From Magnolia sinica (lineage: Eukaryota; Streptophyta; Magnoliopsida; Magnoliales; Magnoliaceae), in assembly GCF_029962835.1 (NCBI RefSeq), contig NC_080578.1, positions 104,821,759-104,885,758 on the forward strand: a stretch of DNA of 64,000 nt. The letters run 5' to 3'. Each line of letters opens with the position of its first letter. The stretch's first letter is position 1. The translations under genes were made by a program, and so were the position numbers. This document shows, piece by piece, positions 1 through 11,274 of the stretch. The notes beneath the pieces are model-generated. The model was given only the letters and a program-made list of their open reading frames with translations, was not told the origin of the DNA and did not search any database.

Positions 1-699
1 ATTATTAATTTCGGACAGCTGTTGCTCCTGGAATTTTAATAATTTATTTACAACTCCAAATGAGATGAAATTTTGTGAGATGTCTTTAAACTTAATGATA
101 AATCATTATAAAAATTTTAAAAATATTTCAGGTACTAAAAGTATAAGAATTGTTACAAAAATTAGAGATGTGTAGAGCTCATTTCCCTCTACTCCCACTC
201 TATCATCCTTGCTCTCCCATCCTCAAACCCATCTCTTCAAAATCCATCTTCTCCTTCTACAAACTCTCCATCTTCTCTTTCTCATCTCCAAACCACCTTC
301 CCAAACCCTTTCTTAACTATTTTCTTTTTTACTCAATCCCATTCTCAAGTCCATCCACAAAATCCCATTCACAAAGCCAATATCAAACCTACTCTCTCCA
401 ACTAACTCCCATCTCTTTTTTCTCATATCCAACCCAAACCCATTTCCAACATACATTCTCCAAAACTCAACATCACACTTCATTCCCAATCCCACTCCAT
501 TCACTCAGTCACTCTCAAAACCCATTACAAAAAAAAATAAAAATAAATCATTTCTTCTTCTTCATTTCTTCAACTTTTCTCAAATCTCACTACCCACTCT
601 CTCAAATTTGCATCTTCTCAAATCCTATTTTCCAAAACCTATCTCTAAGACCATTCTTAAAACCACTTTCTAAAACCCACTCCTAAGAACTGTTCACGA
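1..699. other. C/T-rich low-complexity stretch, no gene
   Basis: The first 130 bases are AT-rich with nothing recognisable. From about 180 the plus strand is almost purely C, T and A in short phrases such as CCCATCTC and CCAAACCC. This gives a 178-codon open frame from 150 to 686, but it encodes only S, P, F, H and T-rich low-complexity peptide. I see no domain, splice site or promoter that would make it a gene. It continues into the repeat that follows. Confidence 0.5.
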
Positions 700-1215
700 A
701 AACTCATTTCTAAAGGTCATTCCCCAAACCCTTTCCTAAAACTCAATCTCAAGCCCCTTTTCAAAATATCTTCCTCATATCCAATCCACCTCTAGCCAAG
801 AAAGATGACCTTCCTTGCAACCATTGCCTCCTTCTTTTCCTCCTGGTGATCCTCTCCCTCATGGAAAAGAAAGGACCGGCTCGCGAGGAGGCGGGCTGAG
901 CCAGGAATCGTCCTGTATAATTAAATCAAATTATTTTTAGTATATATTTTTATTCCAAGTAGTTTCTAGCATGGTTGGATTACAACTCCTTAGAAGGATT
1001 GAATTTTATTACTTAAGATCTTATAAGTTCGTATTCGATGCAAACTTCGCTAAAACATTATGAGTTCCTAAAACTTTTTCTTCCTTCCCTTTTTGCATCG
1101 TTCATAGCGTCATTAGCCCTCCAAATTTTTGAGATATCTTAAAACTTTTGATTCTTCCTTTACCCAAAATCAACGAAGGCAAAGTGTGATTTGTTCATAG
1201 CCCACGCCCATAAGA
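700..1215. repeat. Dispersed repeat, copy 1
   Basis: This block aligns by eye, with many substitutions and small gaps, to 2850-3430. Shared landmarks are AATCCA, AGCCAAG or TGCCAAG, TTCCT(T/A)GCAAC, TTGCCT(C/T)CTTCT and TTCATGG, followed further on by CATTAGC and CTTTAAAA-like words in the same order. Neither copy holds a reading frame. It is probably an old LTR or untranslated part of a retroelement, since similar blocks precede polypurine tracts further along, but that is inference. Confidence 0.4.
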
Positions 1216-1252
1216 TCAAGATGACAAGATACAGAAACATGTTTAGGCCCTT

Positions 1253-1693
1253 AAGGGATGTTTAGCACATGGTATTTGATAGGATTAGGTGGAATAAAAT
1301 TGCATTTGGTCTGTGGAATTGCATTTGATCCCATGCATGAATTCCATGGATTTTGAAATCTACTACACATGTAGGCCCTACATTGAGGCATGCGTTAAAC
1401 CATGCCATCCATCCATATGCACCATTTACATGTGACATTCTGATTATATACGTGTACAAATGAACGACATCCGTTGTGAATTTGGTTTGCTGATTACAAA
1501 ATTTCATGGTCCACCAAACATGATTTAGCTTAATCCGGTGTTTTCTGTGGCAAATTTTTTTTTATCCCAAACATGGGATTAGATGGCTGCAATACCATGG
1601 TATTTCCAGACATGCAATCATTGTGAAATAATGATGTTAATCCCATCTAATACAATTCAACACCATTCAATTCCACTAACCAAACAGGCCCTT
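1253..1693. mobile_element. Probable hAT-like MITE
   Basis: The left end reads AAGGGATGTTTAG and the right end CTAACCAAACAGGCCCTT, whose complement is AAGGGCCTGTTTGGTTAG. The two ends therefore form an imperfect inverted repeat of the TGTTTGG-type common in plant hAT MITEs. There is no coding capacity. I could not find a convincing target duplication, so the exact limits are uncertain. Confidence 0.35.
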
Positions 1694-1734
1694 AGGCTTC
1701 CAAATCCCACCCCATTTCCTCCCTATTCCACTCA

Positions 1735-1915
1735 CCTCTCTCAAATCCAAGGGCTTCGTGGGGCCAATGTCATATATGGATTGTATCCATGCCGTTCATT
1801 CAGTTTTTCTGAATTATTTTAGGGTATGAGCCAAACAAATAGACGGCTGAAGTGAACCACACAGTGAGGACTGAACTCCCACCACTAAAAATATTTTTGA
1901 GGTATATGTGGAAAA
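1735..1915. repeat. Fragment of GGGCCC-ended MITE family
   Basis: It has the family order seen at 51331-51782: GTGGGGCC, a GTATCCATGCCGTTCATTCAG-like segment, ATTTTAGGGTATGAGCC, then GTGAACCACACAGTGAGGACTGAA and CCCACCACTAAAAA. Only the left half of the unit is present. Confidence 0.5.
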
Positions 1916-1963
1916 TGACATGTCAAAGAATGCACTCTACATGTTCCATAATATGGGGAGGTG

Positions 1964-2339
1964 TGGATGAGGCCTATTTTGAGATCCTGTAACAGTCTCT
2001 TCAATAATTTGGTTAGGAGCCGTGAAGCCCGTGTAGCGATTCATGTGTATGATCAGATAATTTGAGTTGGGATCATGCCTGATCTTTTCACTTTTACAAC
2101 GATGGTGAATGTTTGCTTTAAGAATGGGATGATGCATAGGCCAGCTGAGTTTGTTGCAGGTGTAGAAGATAAGGGGTTTGAGCCAAAATGTGGTTACTTG
2201 TAATTCATTGATTGATGGATGGTGTGAGTTGGGTAAGACAGAAGTTGCATCAGACATTTTGCTGTTAATGGGTGAGAATGGTATTTTACCGAATGGGGTT
2301 AATTATAGTTTATTGATTAAAGCCTTGTTAAGAAAATGA
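1964..2339 (+). pseudogene. Broken PPR-repeat gene fragment
   Basis: Three adjacent reading frames together spell tandem pentatricopeptide repeats. The segments are CNSLFNNLVRSREARVAIHV, then GIMPDLFTFTTMVNVCFKNG, then VVTCNSLIDGWCELGKTEVA and NGILPNGVNYSLLIKAL. These have the P-class PPR pattern, with P-D/N at repeat starts and T-x-x-(S/T)-(L/M)-(I/V) helices. A TGA interrupts the first repeat at about 2062, and a one-base shift near 2198 separates the later part. There is no start codon or upstream targeting sequence. The fragment does not resemble the intact PPR protein at 39493-41862, which has looser, atypical repeats, so it is not a local duplicate of it. I take it as a dead fragment of a different organellar RNA-binding protein gene. 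It could be one exon piece of a longer pseudogene, but I see no more repeats within 1 kb on either side. Confidence 0.75.
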
Positions 2340-2849
2340 GATTTAAAATATATATTTGCATATACATGATATAGCTTGTTTGACTCTATCGCCTAATTTG
2401 CTTGCTCGGCTTCACCATTTGAGGTGTGTATGTAATAGTTGTATTGGGTTTAGTACTAGATGGGACCATGTTAAGATGCGAGGGTAGTCAATGGGAGGCT
2501 CTGCCATGGCCAGTTCTTGGATCCTAGTGTCATATCTGGAGTACTTCCCTAAGTGCAGACTATGAAGCACTCGCACACACCCTCGTTGCGAATGAGTCAG
2601 CCTACCACCATAATGTAGTCACACTATTTTGGAGAGGAGAGTAACATAAGAGAGCCTTCAAGGTAAGCGAATTTGTTACACTAGAACTCAAGAATGGAGT
2701 TTATGTGGTAAGTTATAAATGAGGACCCGTCTTCCTTATGTAGACCTAAGATCCTTTTAGCTACCTTACATGGATAGCTAAGATAAGGCTTACGATGTCA
2801 TCCTGCGGCCTTTCTAGGGTCACCATCCCTTCTAAACCCTAGAGAGAAC
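2340..2849. other. Intergenic, nothing recognised
   Basis: Mixed-composition DNA without an open frame of note, RNA gene or clear terminal repeats. Confidence 0.4.
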
Positions 2850-3440
2850 TCTCCCATTCTAGATCTACTTCAAACCCATCTCAAACCCCCTTCACAAATC
2901 CAACACTAAACCCATTTCATTTTTCCAAAACATTTTCATCAACAATCCATTTCCTTGCCAAGGGAAGTGGCATTCCTAGCAACAGTTGCCTTCTTCTCCA
3001 TTTTGTGATTCTTTTCTTCATGGGGAAAAAGCACCCCCACCCTCGTCCGACCCAGAAGAATAGAAGCTTAACACATGGATAATTAGTAGTTTGTTTTGAG
3101 TCAGTTAGGACTATTTCCATGTGTTGAAGGATAATTAGAACTTTTGCTTGACTAGGTTATATTTCCCTTACATTTGGAATATCTATGCTGAAATCCATAT
3201 TGTAGGATGTAACTGGCCATACTAATGACACTTTGAATCCAATATGTATGTATGGATTGCCTTGAAATTTTCTTGTTGCCTTGTGAATGCTTGTATGTAT
3301 GATTGCCTTACTGCGTCCTTATTAATGTTATTAGCACTTCAAACCACCAGAATACTTTAAAATTTTCGACTATTCCTTTATTCTTGAAATTTATGAAACT
3401 AAAGTGCAGTCTGCTCTTAACCCACTAGACATGGGATCGA
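2850..3440. repeat. Dispersed repeat, copy 2
   Basis: This is the diverged direct copy of 700-1215. The best match is around 2940-3030 (GCCAAGGGAAGTGG, CCTAGCAACAGTTGCC) and again at 3310-3430. It has no coding capacity. It is followed by retroelement-like DNA up to the polypurine motifs at 3960-4110, so it may be part of an old LTR element. Confidence 0.4.
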
Positions 3441-4130
3441 AATGGTGATATACATATAAGATTTTATACTATTAGAAACCTTTTTAAGATAATCATTTGA
3501 CCATAAGCACCGTGGGAGATTTAAATCACTAAGTTAGACAAGAATTAAAATGAGAACTCTCTCGGACCAAGACCCAAAGGACAACCTTATAAATAAGAGA
3601 TTTAAACATTCCAATAATGGTCGTTTCCTAAACATTTAGATTGATCGGACTACGGAATTACGGAAGTATACGCCTGCGAAGCATTCGCGGCTTGACTCAA
3701 TTCTCAATCCTGGGCGACTACCAATGGACTCACTGCTTTGGCCGAGCAGAAGACCAGGATCCACCAGGACGAAGAAGGGATACGATGAGCCTTCTACCCT
3801 GATCAGGCAGATGATCGACGTATCGGGTTCAAGCCTACTACAACCGTCTCTCCGTATTGATCTACTATTGAAAATAAATATTTTTACTCTAGATAGAAGA
3901 AAACCGTCGCCATGAATCTAAATCTTTATAAATAAATTTTAGTAAACCATCAGGGTGAAAAAGTTTTAAGGGGGGTAGACTAAAATGAGCCAGCCTAGCA
4001 TAGATAGTATACACCCTACCATGCATATAAACTTGAAATCAACAAACCTAGGCAAATGAAATAATGAAGTCTTTACTTACTACCCTTAGGCAATTTCGGG
4101 GACGAAATTGTTTTACGGGTGAACTAAATT
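3441..4130 (+). mobile_element. Remnant of LTR retroelement 3' end with polypurine tracts
   Basis: Two purine-rich motifs typical of Ty3-type 3' ends occur: TTTTAAGGGGGGTAGAC near 3964-3980 and TTCGGGGACGAAATTG at about 4093-4110. The second stands some 20 bases before a TATAACATCC that looks like an LTR start. No protein domain is readable between 3441 and 4090. Confidence 0.45.
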
Positions 4131-7100
4131 TATAACATCCTTGATTTTCACTGTTTTAGATTTCCAAAAATCCATCAATTTTTATTTTTATTTTTTTATT
4201 TTATTTAATTAACCTAAATATTACTTAATGACCATTAGCACTAAATGTCAGTTTACACAGGGTGTACCAGTGAAGAACCGCATAAGTCCGGTTAATCATG
4301 TAACGTCCCATCCAACCAGAACAGTGTACTGAGGCGTCCTCGTAGGATTTGCCGCAGGACCGTTCGTTTAAACTACTCATGGTTTGGTGCCATAATTAAA
4401 TTAAGTTAGGATTAGCCCATTAGAGTAGACCAGTTGGGTTGTGATTGGGCCAAGTGCGGGCCGTTAAGCCAAATGACCATTTACACTTGGCAGCAGCCCG
4501 TGCGGGCTATACCGCGACATGGGAAGGTCAAAAAATTATAAAAATTTAGGGGAGCATAGATCTCACTGGGCTTGGGGACCATCGCGGACCACGAACCCAG
4601 TGGACACCCAGAAGTGTAATCTGGCACTTGCCAGATGCGCCCCACCAATGCCAAAATTGGAATCTGGCACGTGTAAATAAAAACTGAAATGTAAGACATT
4701 TCAGCCATCAGATTTCTTCATAATTTACGATGAGGGTCTAATGTATTTTTCTACACCCGCCCACAAAATCTGGGTCCCGATCGTGGCACGGTGACCGTTG
4801 ATCACGAATCAGACCCGTGCGACCAAACCCCATATCTGATCATCCTCAAATTTTGCATGGCCCTTCATCGGGCCATGGAGTATCTATCCTATAAGTTTCA
4901 TGGTCAGAGGGCCACCAGAACTGCCTTAGTTATCTAAACAAGCTCTAGACCGCTCGTTGGTGGACCACTAGTTCCAAAACTATAGAATAATGTCCGTCTT
5001 ATTGGGCTTGACGTCCATCGCGGGAATCGGACCTAGGTACGGTCCAGAACCGGTCAACTCGAGCCGAAGGACGAGTGCATGAGAAGTGCAAATACCCTAA
5101 AGGAATGAGTTAGAACTTAAGTGAATTGAGTCGTCCATTCTTATGCAAAGTTGAGGATTTCGGACCATCGGTTTGCGACCAAACTTTACCCATGGAGTAA
5201 GGATATTTCCCTGCTCATATCCGTATAACCGCGGCCCTGATTGACTATCGGTGACCGTTGAACAGACTTCTTATCATATCTATCGATCGGCGCATCCAAA
5301 TGGTGAGCCGATCATATCCATACGTAGATCATCATTAAGGCTAGCTATCCTACGATGTATATTAACTTGTACACCCCATAGTGGGCCCTAGAGGATAGAA
5401 AGACCCTCTCATAGGTCTAGTATAGTAAAAACCCAACACTTGGGGCCATTGTCACCAAATCTGGCATTATAAAAGGGCCTCATTTGGGGCACCCCTCTCT
5501 CATACGAATTTGCCCTAGGGAACAAAGGGAGAGAGGAGAGAAAAAGGAGAAGGAAGAGAGGAAGAAGAGAGTAAAGGTGAGAGTGAAGGTGGAAGAAGGG
5601 AGAGAAAGGTGGGCCAAAGGGAGGTGAGATCTAGAAACCCCTCTTCCCTTTCCTCAAGAAACCCCACATCCACAAATGCAAGCGATTTCCATCCGATTAG
5701 GGAGGTAAGCACCCATCCTTTTTGTAATCCTTTGTGTTGAGCTAGGATTTGTATGAAATCCTAACATGCAAGTGTATTGTCTTAGGATTCCGGCCGATCA
5801 ACATCGAGTTTGGCACTTCTAGGTCGTTTTCCAAGATCTCAATGATCCATAGGTGCGGACTATTACTCTTAGGTGACCTAGCACCAATTTTAATACGAGA
5901 TTAATGATTTTGATTGCTTGGATGTTATTTTTGAAAGCCTAGGAAATCCTAGGAATTGTATGTTGGTTGAAATGGTATGGATTTATATGTTTGACTCTCT
6001 CTCTCTCTCATGATGTCGTTTATGTTTCTCACATGATTCGATGTATGGATGATCATATGCTCATGCCGTGTTGATTTTTATACGTTGTTGCTTCATATTT
6101 CGTATGATTTCATTACTCTTGTGTATATGATTTCTTAACATGGAGGAAGTGTTAACTTCCTCAATAACCCACACCACACACATACACTTTATTTATAATA
6201 TTAATGATTTGCTTGTAGGAAAATTTGAATTGTATGTTGAGTAACATGAGATCACGGTGTTGAATATGCTTGATGCGGCATTGGTAGTTGGCATGCTATA
6301 AGTCACTATTCCTACCCTTGGGTTGGTCAGGAACATGAGGAGAGCGAAGGTGGTTCCGTTGGTAGGACCACCTTGAGACTAAACCCATGGGTTTGGATGA
6401 GTACGTGTGGGCGGCAGTAGTTAGGCTATATGGGTCGCTTGTACCCGATGTCGTTCCGCCACATACTTGCCTGGACTCATGCGGTTTAGTTCACTGGCTA
6501 ACCCACCTGGTTGTTAACCTTGTTTGCTCACATATGTATGGAAACTGGAACACCCTACCACTATTGTAGCCCATCGATTCCGGATGGAATTTTGATCCAC
6601 TTTCTCGTGAGCCGGGCTTGGTGGAATGGGACACTATGTCCGAGTCGGCCTACGCTGGGGTGACGCGCCTCCCGTAGTGACCTCGAGCGACCCCATATTC
6701 AGCACCCCCATGTGCTTGAAGTCGGGATGGGGAAAACCGGGGTCAAGGATTGTGGGGTCTCGGCCTCACACATTGGGGGTCTTGGCCTCGCAACTAGTTC
6801 GGGGCATTTGATATGTGGGGTGTATCGGATTCCAATTTCTGGATGAATGGACTTAACTAAGAACCCGGTTAACATCATCATTGCATGGCATTAGCTAGGT
6901 TGGCGACTCGGCAGTTGAGGTCGCACTGAGGGAGTGTTGGCATTGGCGATCGTTAGATGTTGTCGCACGAGGGAGCGTTGTGGTGAGGGCATACATCATA
7001 TCATCCTGCATGCATGCACATTAACAAGACTAGATAGATGTTTATGATTGATTGCTTTTCATTAAATTCTTATTATAATTGATGTTTGTTGCAACTTAAG

Positions 7101-7535
7101 GTTAATAGCACCCACTGAGTTGATCACTCACTCCCACTCTGGGACGGTGTTTTAAAACACCAACCAGACCCGTTCATAGATGCAGGTGATACAGATTTCA
7201 TGGAGCCTGGCAACGAGAGCCTCGAGGAGGAGGACGAGTTCTCTTACTTCCAGTTGATGAGCGGGACCCCGTCGAATCAGTAGATGGGTCTTGGTTTGCC
7301 GAGTAGCGGCTCAGATTTATTCCTTTGGTCATGTCATTCTTTTGTGAATTTGTTGGGCGTCACCTTGTGCGCCCGTTTGTATTCTTTTGGGCATGTATAT
7401 ATAAGTATAATTGATTTTTCCTCTATTTCAGTAAACTTGTGTGGTTATGCTTCATGTTTCAGGAATTTCCAAAATGCGCATTTAGATTGGATTAATCGCA
7501 TATTAATGAAAACTGGTTATAAGTGACCCCGAGTC
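4131..7535 (+). mobile_element. Long Ty3-type LTR, 3' truncated
   Basis: It begins at TATAACATCC, probably a changed TGTAACATCC, just downstream of the GGGGACGAAATTG polypurine motif. A similar TGTAACGTCC lies at 4298. A promoter-like TATAAAA stands at 5468-5474, followed by a purine-rich leader (5520-5620), as expected of a U3-R-U5 unit. There are no open frames of interest. The right end, GTGACCCCGAGTC, stops without the expected TG...CA terminus because a Copia fragment begins there. A length of about 3.4 kb is long but seen in the Tekay/Del group of plant chromoviruses; assignment to that group rests on the polypurine motif and start only. The Copia fusion makes it a broken LTR. Confidence 0.5.
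5468..5474 (+). promoter_or_regulatory. TATA box of the Ty3-type LTR
   Basis: TATAAAA in GGCATTATAAAAGGGCC, followed about 30 bases later by pyrimidine-rich CTCTCTCATACG. This is the usual arrangement of an LTR promoter. Confidence 0.45.
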
Positions 7536-9853
7536 AAAACACTCCAATCTGACAGCGATGGGGAATACACCTCAAATATTTTTTGAGAATATTGCAGGGA
7601 ACATGGCATTAAGCAACAACACACTGCAGCGTACACGCCACAACAAAATGGAATTGCGGAACGGAAGAACCGCACCATCCTCGACATGACGAGGACCATG
7701 CTGAAGGAGAAAAGTCTGCCAAAGAATTTCTGGGCAGAGGCAGTTGCATGTACTGCCTATCTGCTCAATAGGTGTCCGACTAAGAGTGTCAGATTCCAGA
7801 CACCGCAAGAAGCATGGAGTGGATACAAGCCGAGCGTGGCACACCTTAAGATCTATGGGTGTGTTGCCTACGCTCAAGTTCCAGAAGCAAGAAGGAAAAA
7901 GCTTGATGATCGTGGCGAGAAGTGCATCTTCATCGGCTACAGCGAAGAGTCAAAGGCATACAAGCTCTACAACCCACTAACCAATAAGCTGGTGGTGAGT
8001 AGAGATGTGGTATTTTGTGAGGAAGAAGCATGGAAATGGAACGAGGGAAACTCAGCCAAAGAAAAGCAAGTCGAGGTCGAAGAATATGAAGAAGAGAGAC
8101 CTGAGAATCAAGAGCAAACATCCACATCACCACCTTTGGATCGCAGAAGTCCAGGAGTACGCTCCATCTCTCCTGGAAGTACTTCATCAAATCAGAATTC
8201 ATCCAGCACATCTTCATCCGATTCTCCTTCACCCTTGGCTCCCATTAAAATGAAAAGCCTCAACGACATCTATGCAGAAACTGAGGAAGTGAATTTACTC
8301 TGCCTGTATGCGGACCACGAGCCTCTCACATTCGAGGAGGCTGTGAATGAAGAATGTTGGAGAAAGGCTATGGAAGAAGAGATTCATGCCATCGAGAAGA
8401 ATCAAACATGGGAGTTGACCTCACTCCCTAAAAGTCAAAAGACCATTGGTCTCAAATGGGTGTACAAAATCAAGCAAAATGCCGATGGTAAGATCAAACG
8501 ATATAAGGCAAGACTCGTAGCAAAAGGCTACAAACAGAAATATGGGGTAGACTATAAAGAAGTTTTCGCCCCAGTTGCTCGCCTTGACACTGTAAGAATG
8601 ATTATCTCCCTTGCAGCTCATCACAGTTGGATGATCTACCAACTGGATGTGAAATTTGCATTCCTAAATGGGGTACTCGAAGAAGAAGTATACATTAACC
8701 AGCCTGAAGGCTTTGACATGCAAGGGGAGGAACACAAGGTGTATCGGCTGAAGAAAGCCCTGCATGGGTTGAAGCAAGCTCCCTGTGCTTGGAATGCACG
8801 GATTGACGGTTATCTTCAAGAGAATGGCTTCGTCAAATGTCCGTATGAGCATGCAGTCTACACAAAGAAGAATGCCCGTGGTGATATCCTTATCGCTTGT
8901 TTATATGTTGATGATCTGCTGTTCACTGGGAACAGTCAGGCGATGTTTGAAGAATTCAAGCAGGCTATGTTCAAAGAGTTCGAGATGACTGATGGTGGAT
9001 TGATGTCTTTCTTCTTGGGCATTGAAGTGAAGCAACAAGTCGGCGGCATTTACATATCCCAGAAGAAGTACACAAAGGAACTTCTTGAGAAGTTTCAGAT
9101 GGTCGACTGTAAAGCCGTAAATACACCTGTAACAACAGGCCTGAAGCTCACAAGAGATGGAGAAGGAAGAAACGTCGACTCAACCCTATTTAAGAGCCTA
9201 ATCGGAAGCTTAAGGTACCTCACAATCACTAGGCCAGATATAGTCTACAGTGTTGGGCTTCTAAGCCGGTATATGGAAGCCCCAAAAGAGTCACACTGGC
9301 TAGCTGTAAAACGAGTACTGAGGTATATCAAAGGGACTATTGAATTCGGTCTCTTTTATCCATACGATGATGAAGCGATGTTGTATAGATACTCTGATAG
9401 TGATTGGGGTGGTGACCAAGATGAAAGAAAAAGTACCACAGGCTATGCTTTCTATCTTAGGTCGACAGCATTTACATGGAATTCAAAGAAGCAGAGTGTG
9501 GTCGCCCTGTCCACATGTGAAGCTGAGTACGTAGCAGCTTCATCCACTATATGTGAGGCGATCTGGCTAAGGAATCTGCTAAAGGAGTTGAAGCATCCAC
9601 AGGAAGAATCCACTATTATATACGTGGACTACAAGTCGGCAATCGAACTTACCAAATATTCAGTTCAGCATGGAAGGAGCAAGCACATAGACACAAGATA
9701 TTACTTTCTTAGAGATCAAGTAAAGTAGAAATTGGTAAAGCTGGAATACTATCACACCACTGAGCATGTGGCAGATATCTTCACCAAAGCATTGCCAACT
9801 GACACATTCAGGAGACTTAGATCAATGCTTGGAATGAAGCCGGTTTTGGTTTG
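7533..9853 (+). pseudogene. Ty1/Copia polyprotein remnant (integrase end, RT, RNase H)
   Basis: One frame runs from the C-terminal part of integrase to the end of the polyprotein. Visible in order are the integrase core end ([35 protein letters not shown]) and a ~100-residue acidic/serine-rich linker. Reverse transcriptase follows, from NQTWEL (about 8400) through LKWVYKIK and [10 protein letters not shown] to the active-site YVDD at 8904-8915. RNase H comes last ([33 protein letters not shown]). Gag, protease and most of integrase are missing. Two in-frame stops break what remains, TGA at 7584-7586 and TAG at 9726-9728; the frame then continues to a natural TGA at 9852-9854. In RNase H the usual D-N pair before K/Q-S-A-I reads D-Y. 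The fragment therefore cannot make a working polyprotein. Lineage is uncertain, perhaps Tork-like. Confidence 0.92.
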
Positions 9854-9861
9854 AAGGGGAG
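9853..9861 (+). other. Copia polypurine tract
   Basis: GAAGGGGAG lies immediately before the TGTTGGA start of the 3' LTR and overlaps the end of the polyprotein frame. This is the normal plus-strand primer position. Confidence 0.8.
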
Positions 9862-10163
9862 TGTTGGATACGGTGATTTCTGCAAATCCAAAACCGTGTG
9901 CATATCTTATGTGCAAGCTGTTAGATTAGATTTTTTTTTTCTTCTAAGATCAGATTGCTAGCTGTAGATTTCTTTCTAGATTTTCTGGATTATTTTTTCT
10001 TTATTTAGCTACCCCTAGGATGAATCTAGACAGGGATAGTTTAGTAATTTCACACAATAAGAAAGCCTATAAATAGGCAGCAGTGTAATACGATTTTCAA
10101 TTCATTCCAATACAGCTGCAGTTCTCTCTTCTTCTTCTTCCAAAAGTTTCAGTTTTTGTTTCA
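9862..10163 (+). mobile_element. Copia 3' LTR
   Basis: It starts TGTTGGATACGG right after the polypurine tract and is taken to end at GTTTCA (10163), giving about 302 bp with TG...CA ends. A TATA-like CTATAAATAG lies at 10067-10076. No 5' LTR remains because the element is 5'-truncated, so the 3' limit rests only on the CA end and expected length. Confidence 0.65.
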
Positions 10164-11274
10164 TGGTGGCTGCACCCCAGGAGCTACCAATTCCAACCAA
10201 AATGCAATGCTCTTCCTGCATTTTGGTGGGGCTCACTTTTTTGGTGATCCAGATTGTTAATCAGATGTTCCCTACTCTTATGGATGTTGACACTGCAGAA
10301 AACTGACACCAGACTATCATATTCATCTCATTTCTGGCCTGCTTATAGTGGTTATACCAATGTCCCATCTGAACAGATTGTTGCTAGGATTTGTTTGTTT
10401 TGAGATATTTTCGGTACATGCTCATCCATGGTGGGGGCTCAATGAATGAACAGATTGTTGAAAATCTGAGAACTGTAACAAAATAAATACGAGTTCAACA
10501 GAAGTTAATTATTCAATTCAGGTGAAAAATGTTGATACTCAAGCAGAATGTGATGGTTACTATATGGGAACCAAGAAATTGCACACATGGCATGCACATA
10601 AATTGAACCATCTAAATCATCTGCCCCTATTTAGACAGTTTGTAAACTGAAAACAACACTGTTTTAGTTTCCTAGCTAACCAATTGGTGGTAATTAATGT
10701 ATAGTCCAATTGAAAAATAAAATAAATCCATGGTACGAATTCAACAAACAAGTACCCATGATCAGATGCTAGGATCGTTCCATCAATCCGACTTTTGGAT
10801 TACCCTTATCTTCAAGTGGGTCCCATGATTTACACAGTTTAATTTGAGTTAATCAATGCCATGTGTACAATTTGAACACCGCCAGAGTATCAAACGACAA
10901 AAAAGAAAAAAGGAAAGAAAAAGAAAAAGAGATGACAATGGCAACCAACAAATTTGATGGAAATTCCTTTAGTTCTGAATTAGTTTCACAAGGAGTGAGA
11001 TTACATCTGGAAAAGTAATCAAGAAAATGCAAGCAGCACCAAAGCAAAAGAAACAGCTCCCTCAGCTTTGATGTGTTTGAGAAGTACTATGTGGGGTATT
11101 TGAAAGCATCTTCTTCTTCTTTGGGGTCTTTGTAATGCTGATAGGGAGTAAGCCAAAACTCCTGCTTCAGCCCTTGGATCACTCTTGAAACTCTGAATTT
11201 CAGCAACTCTAGAGCTGCTGCAATCGGTCTTGAATTGTTTTCTTGTGGTGTGGCCTACTTATGCTGTCATTCTA
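10164..11274. other. Intergenic, nothing recognised
   Basis: About 1.1 kb between the Copia LTR and the first copy of the 2.4-kb repeat. It is AT-rich, with a purine-rich patch at 10900-10935. No frame, domain or terminal repeat was recognised. Confidence 0.4.

Noticed and set aside
150..686. 178-codon open frame near the window start
   Set aside because: Only S/P/F/H/T low-complexity peptide from C/T-rich DNA; no domain or gene signals.
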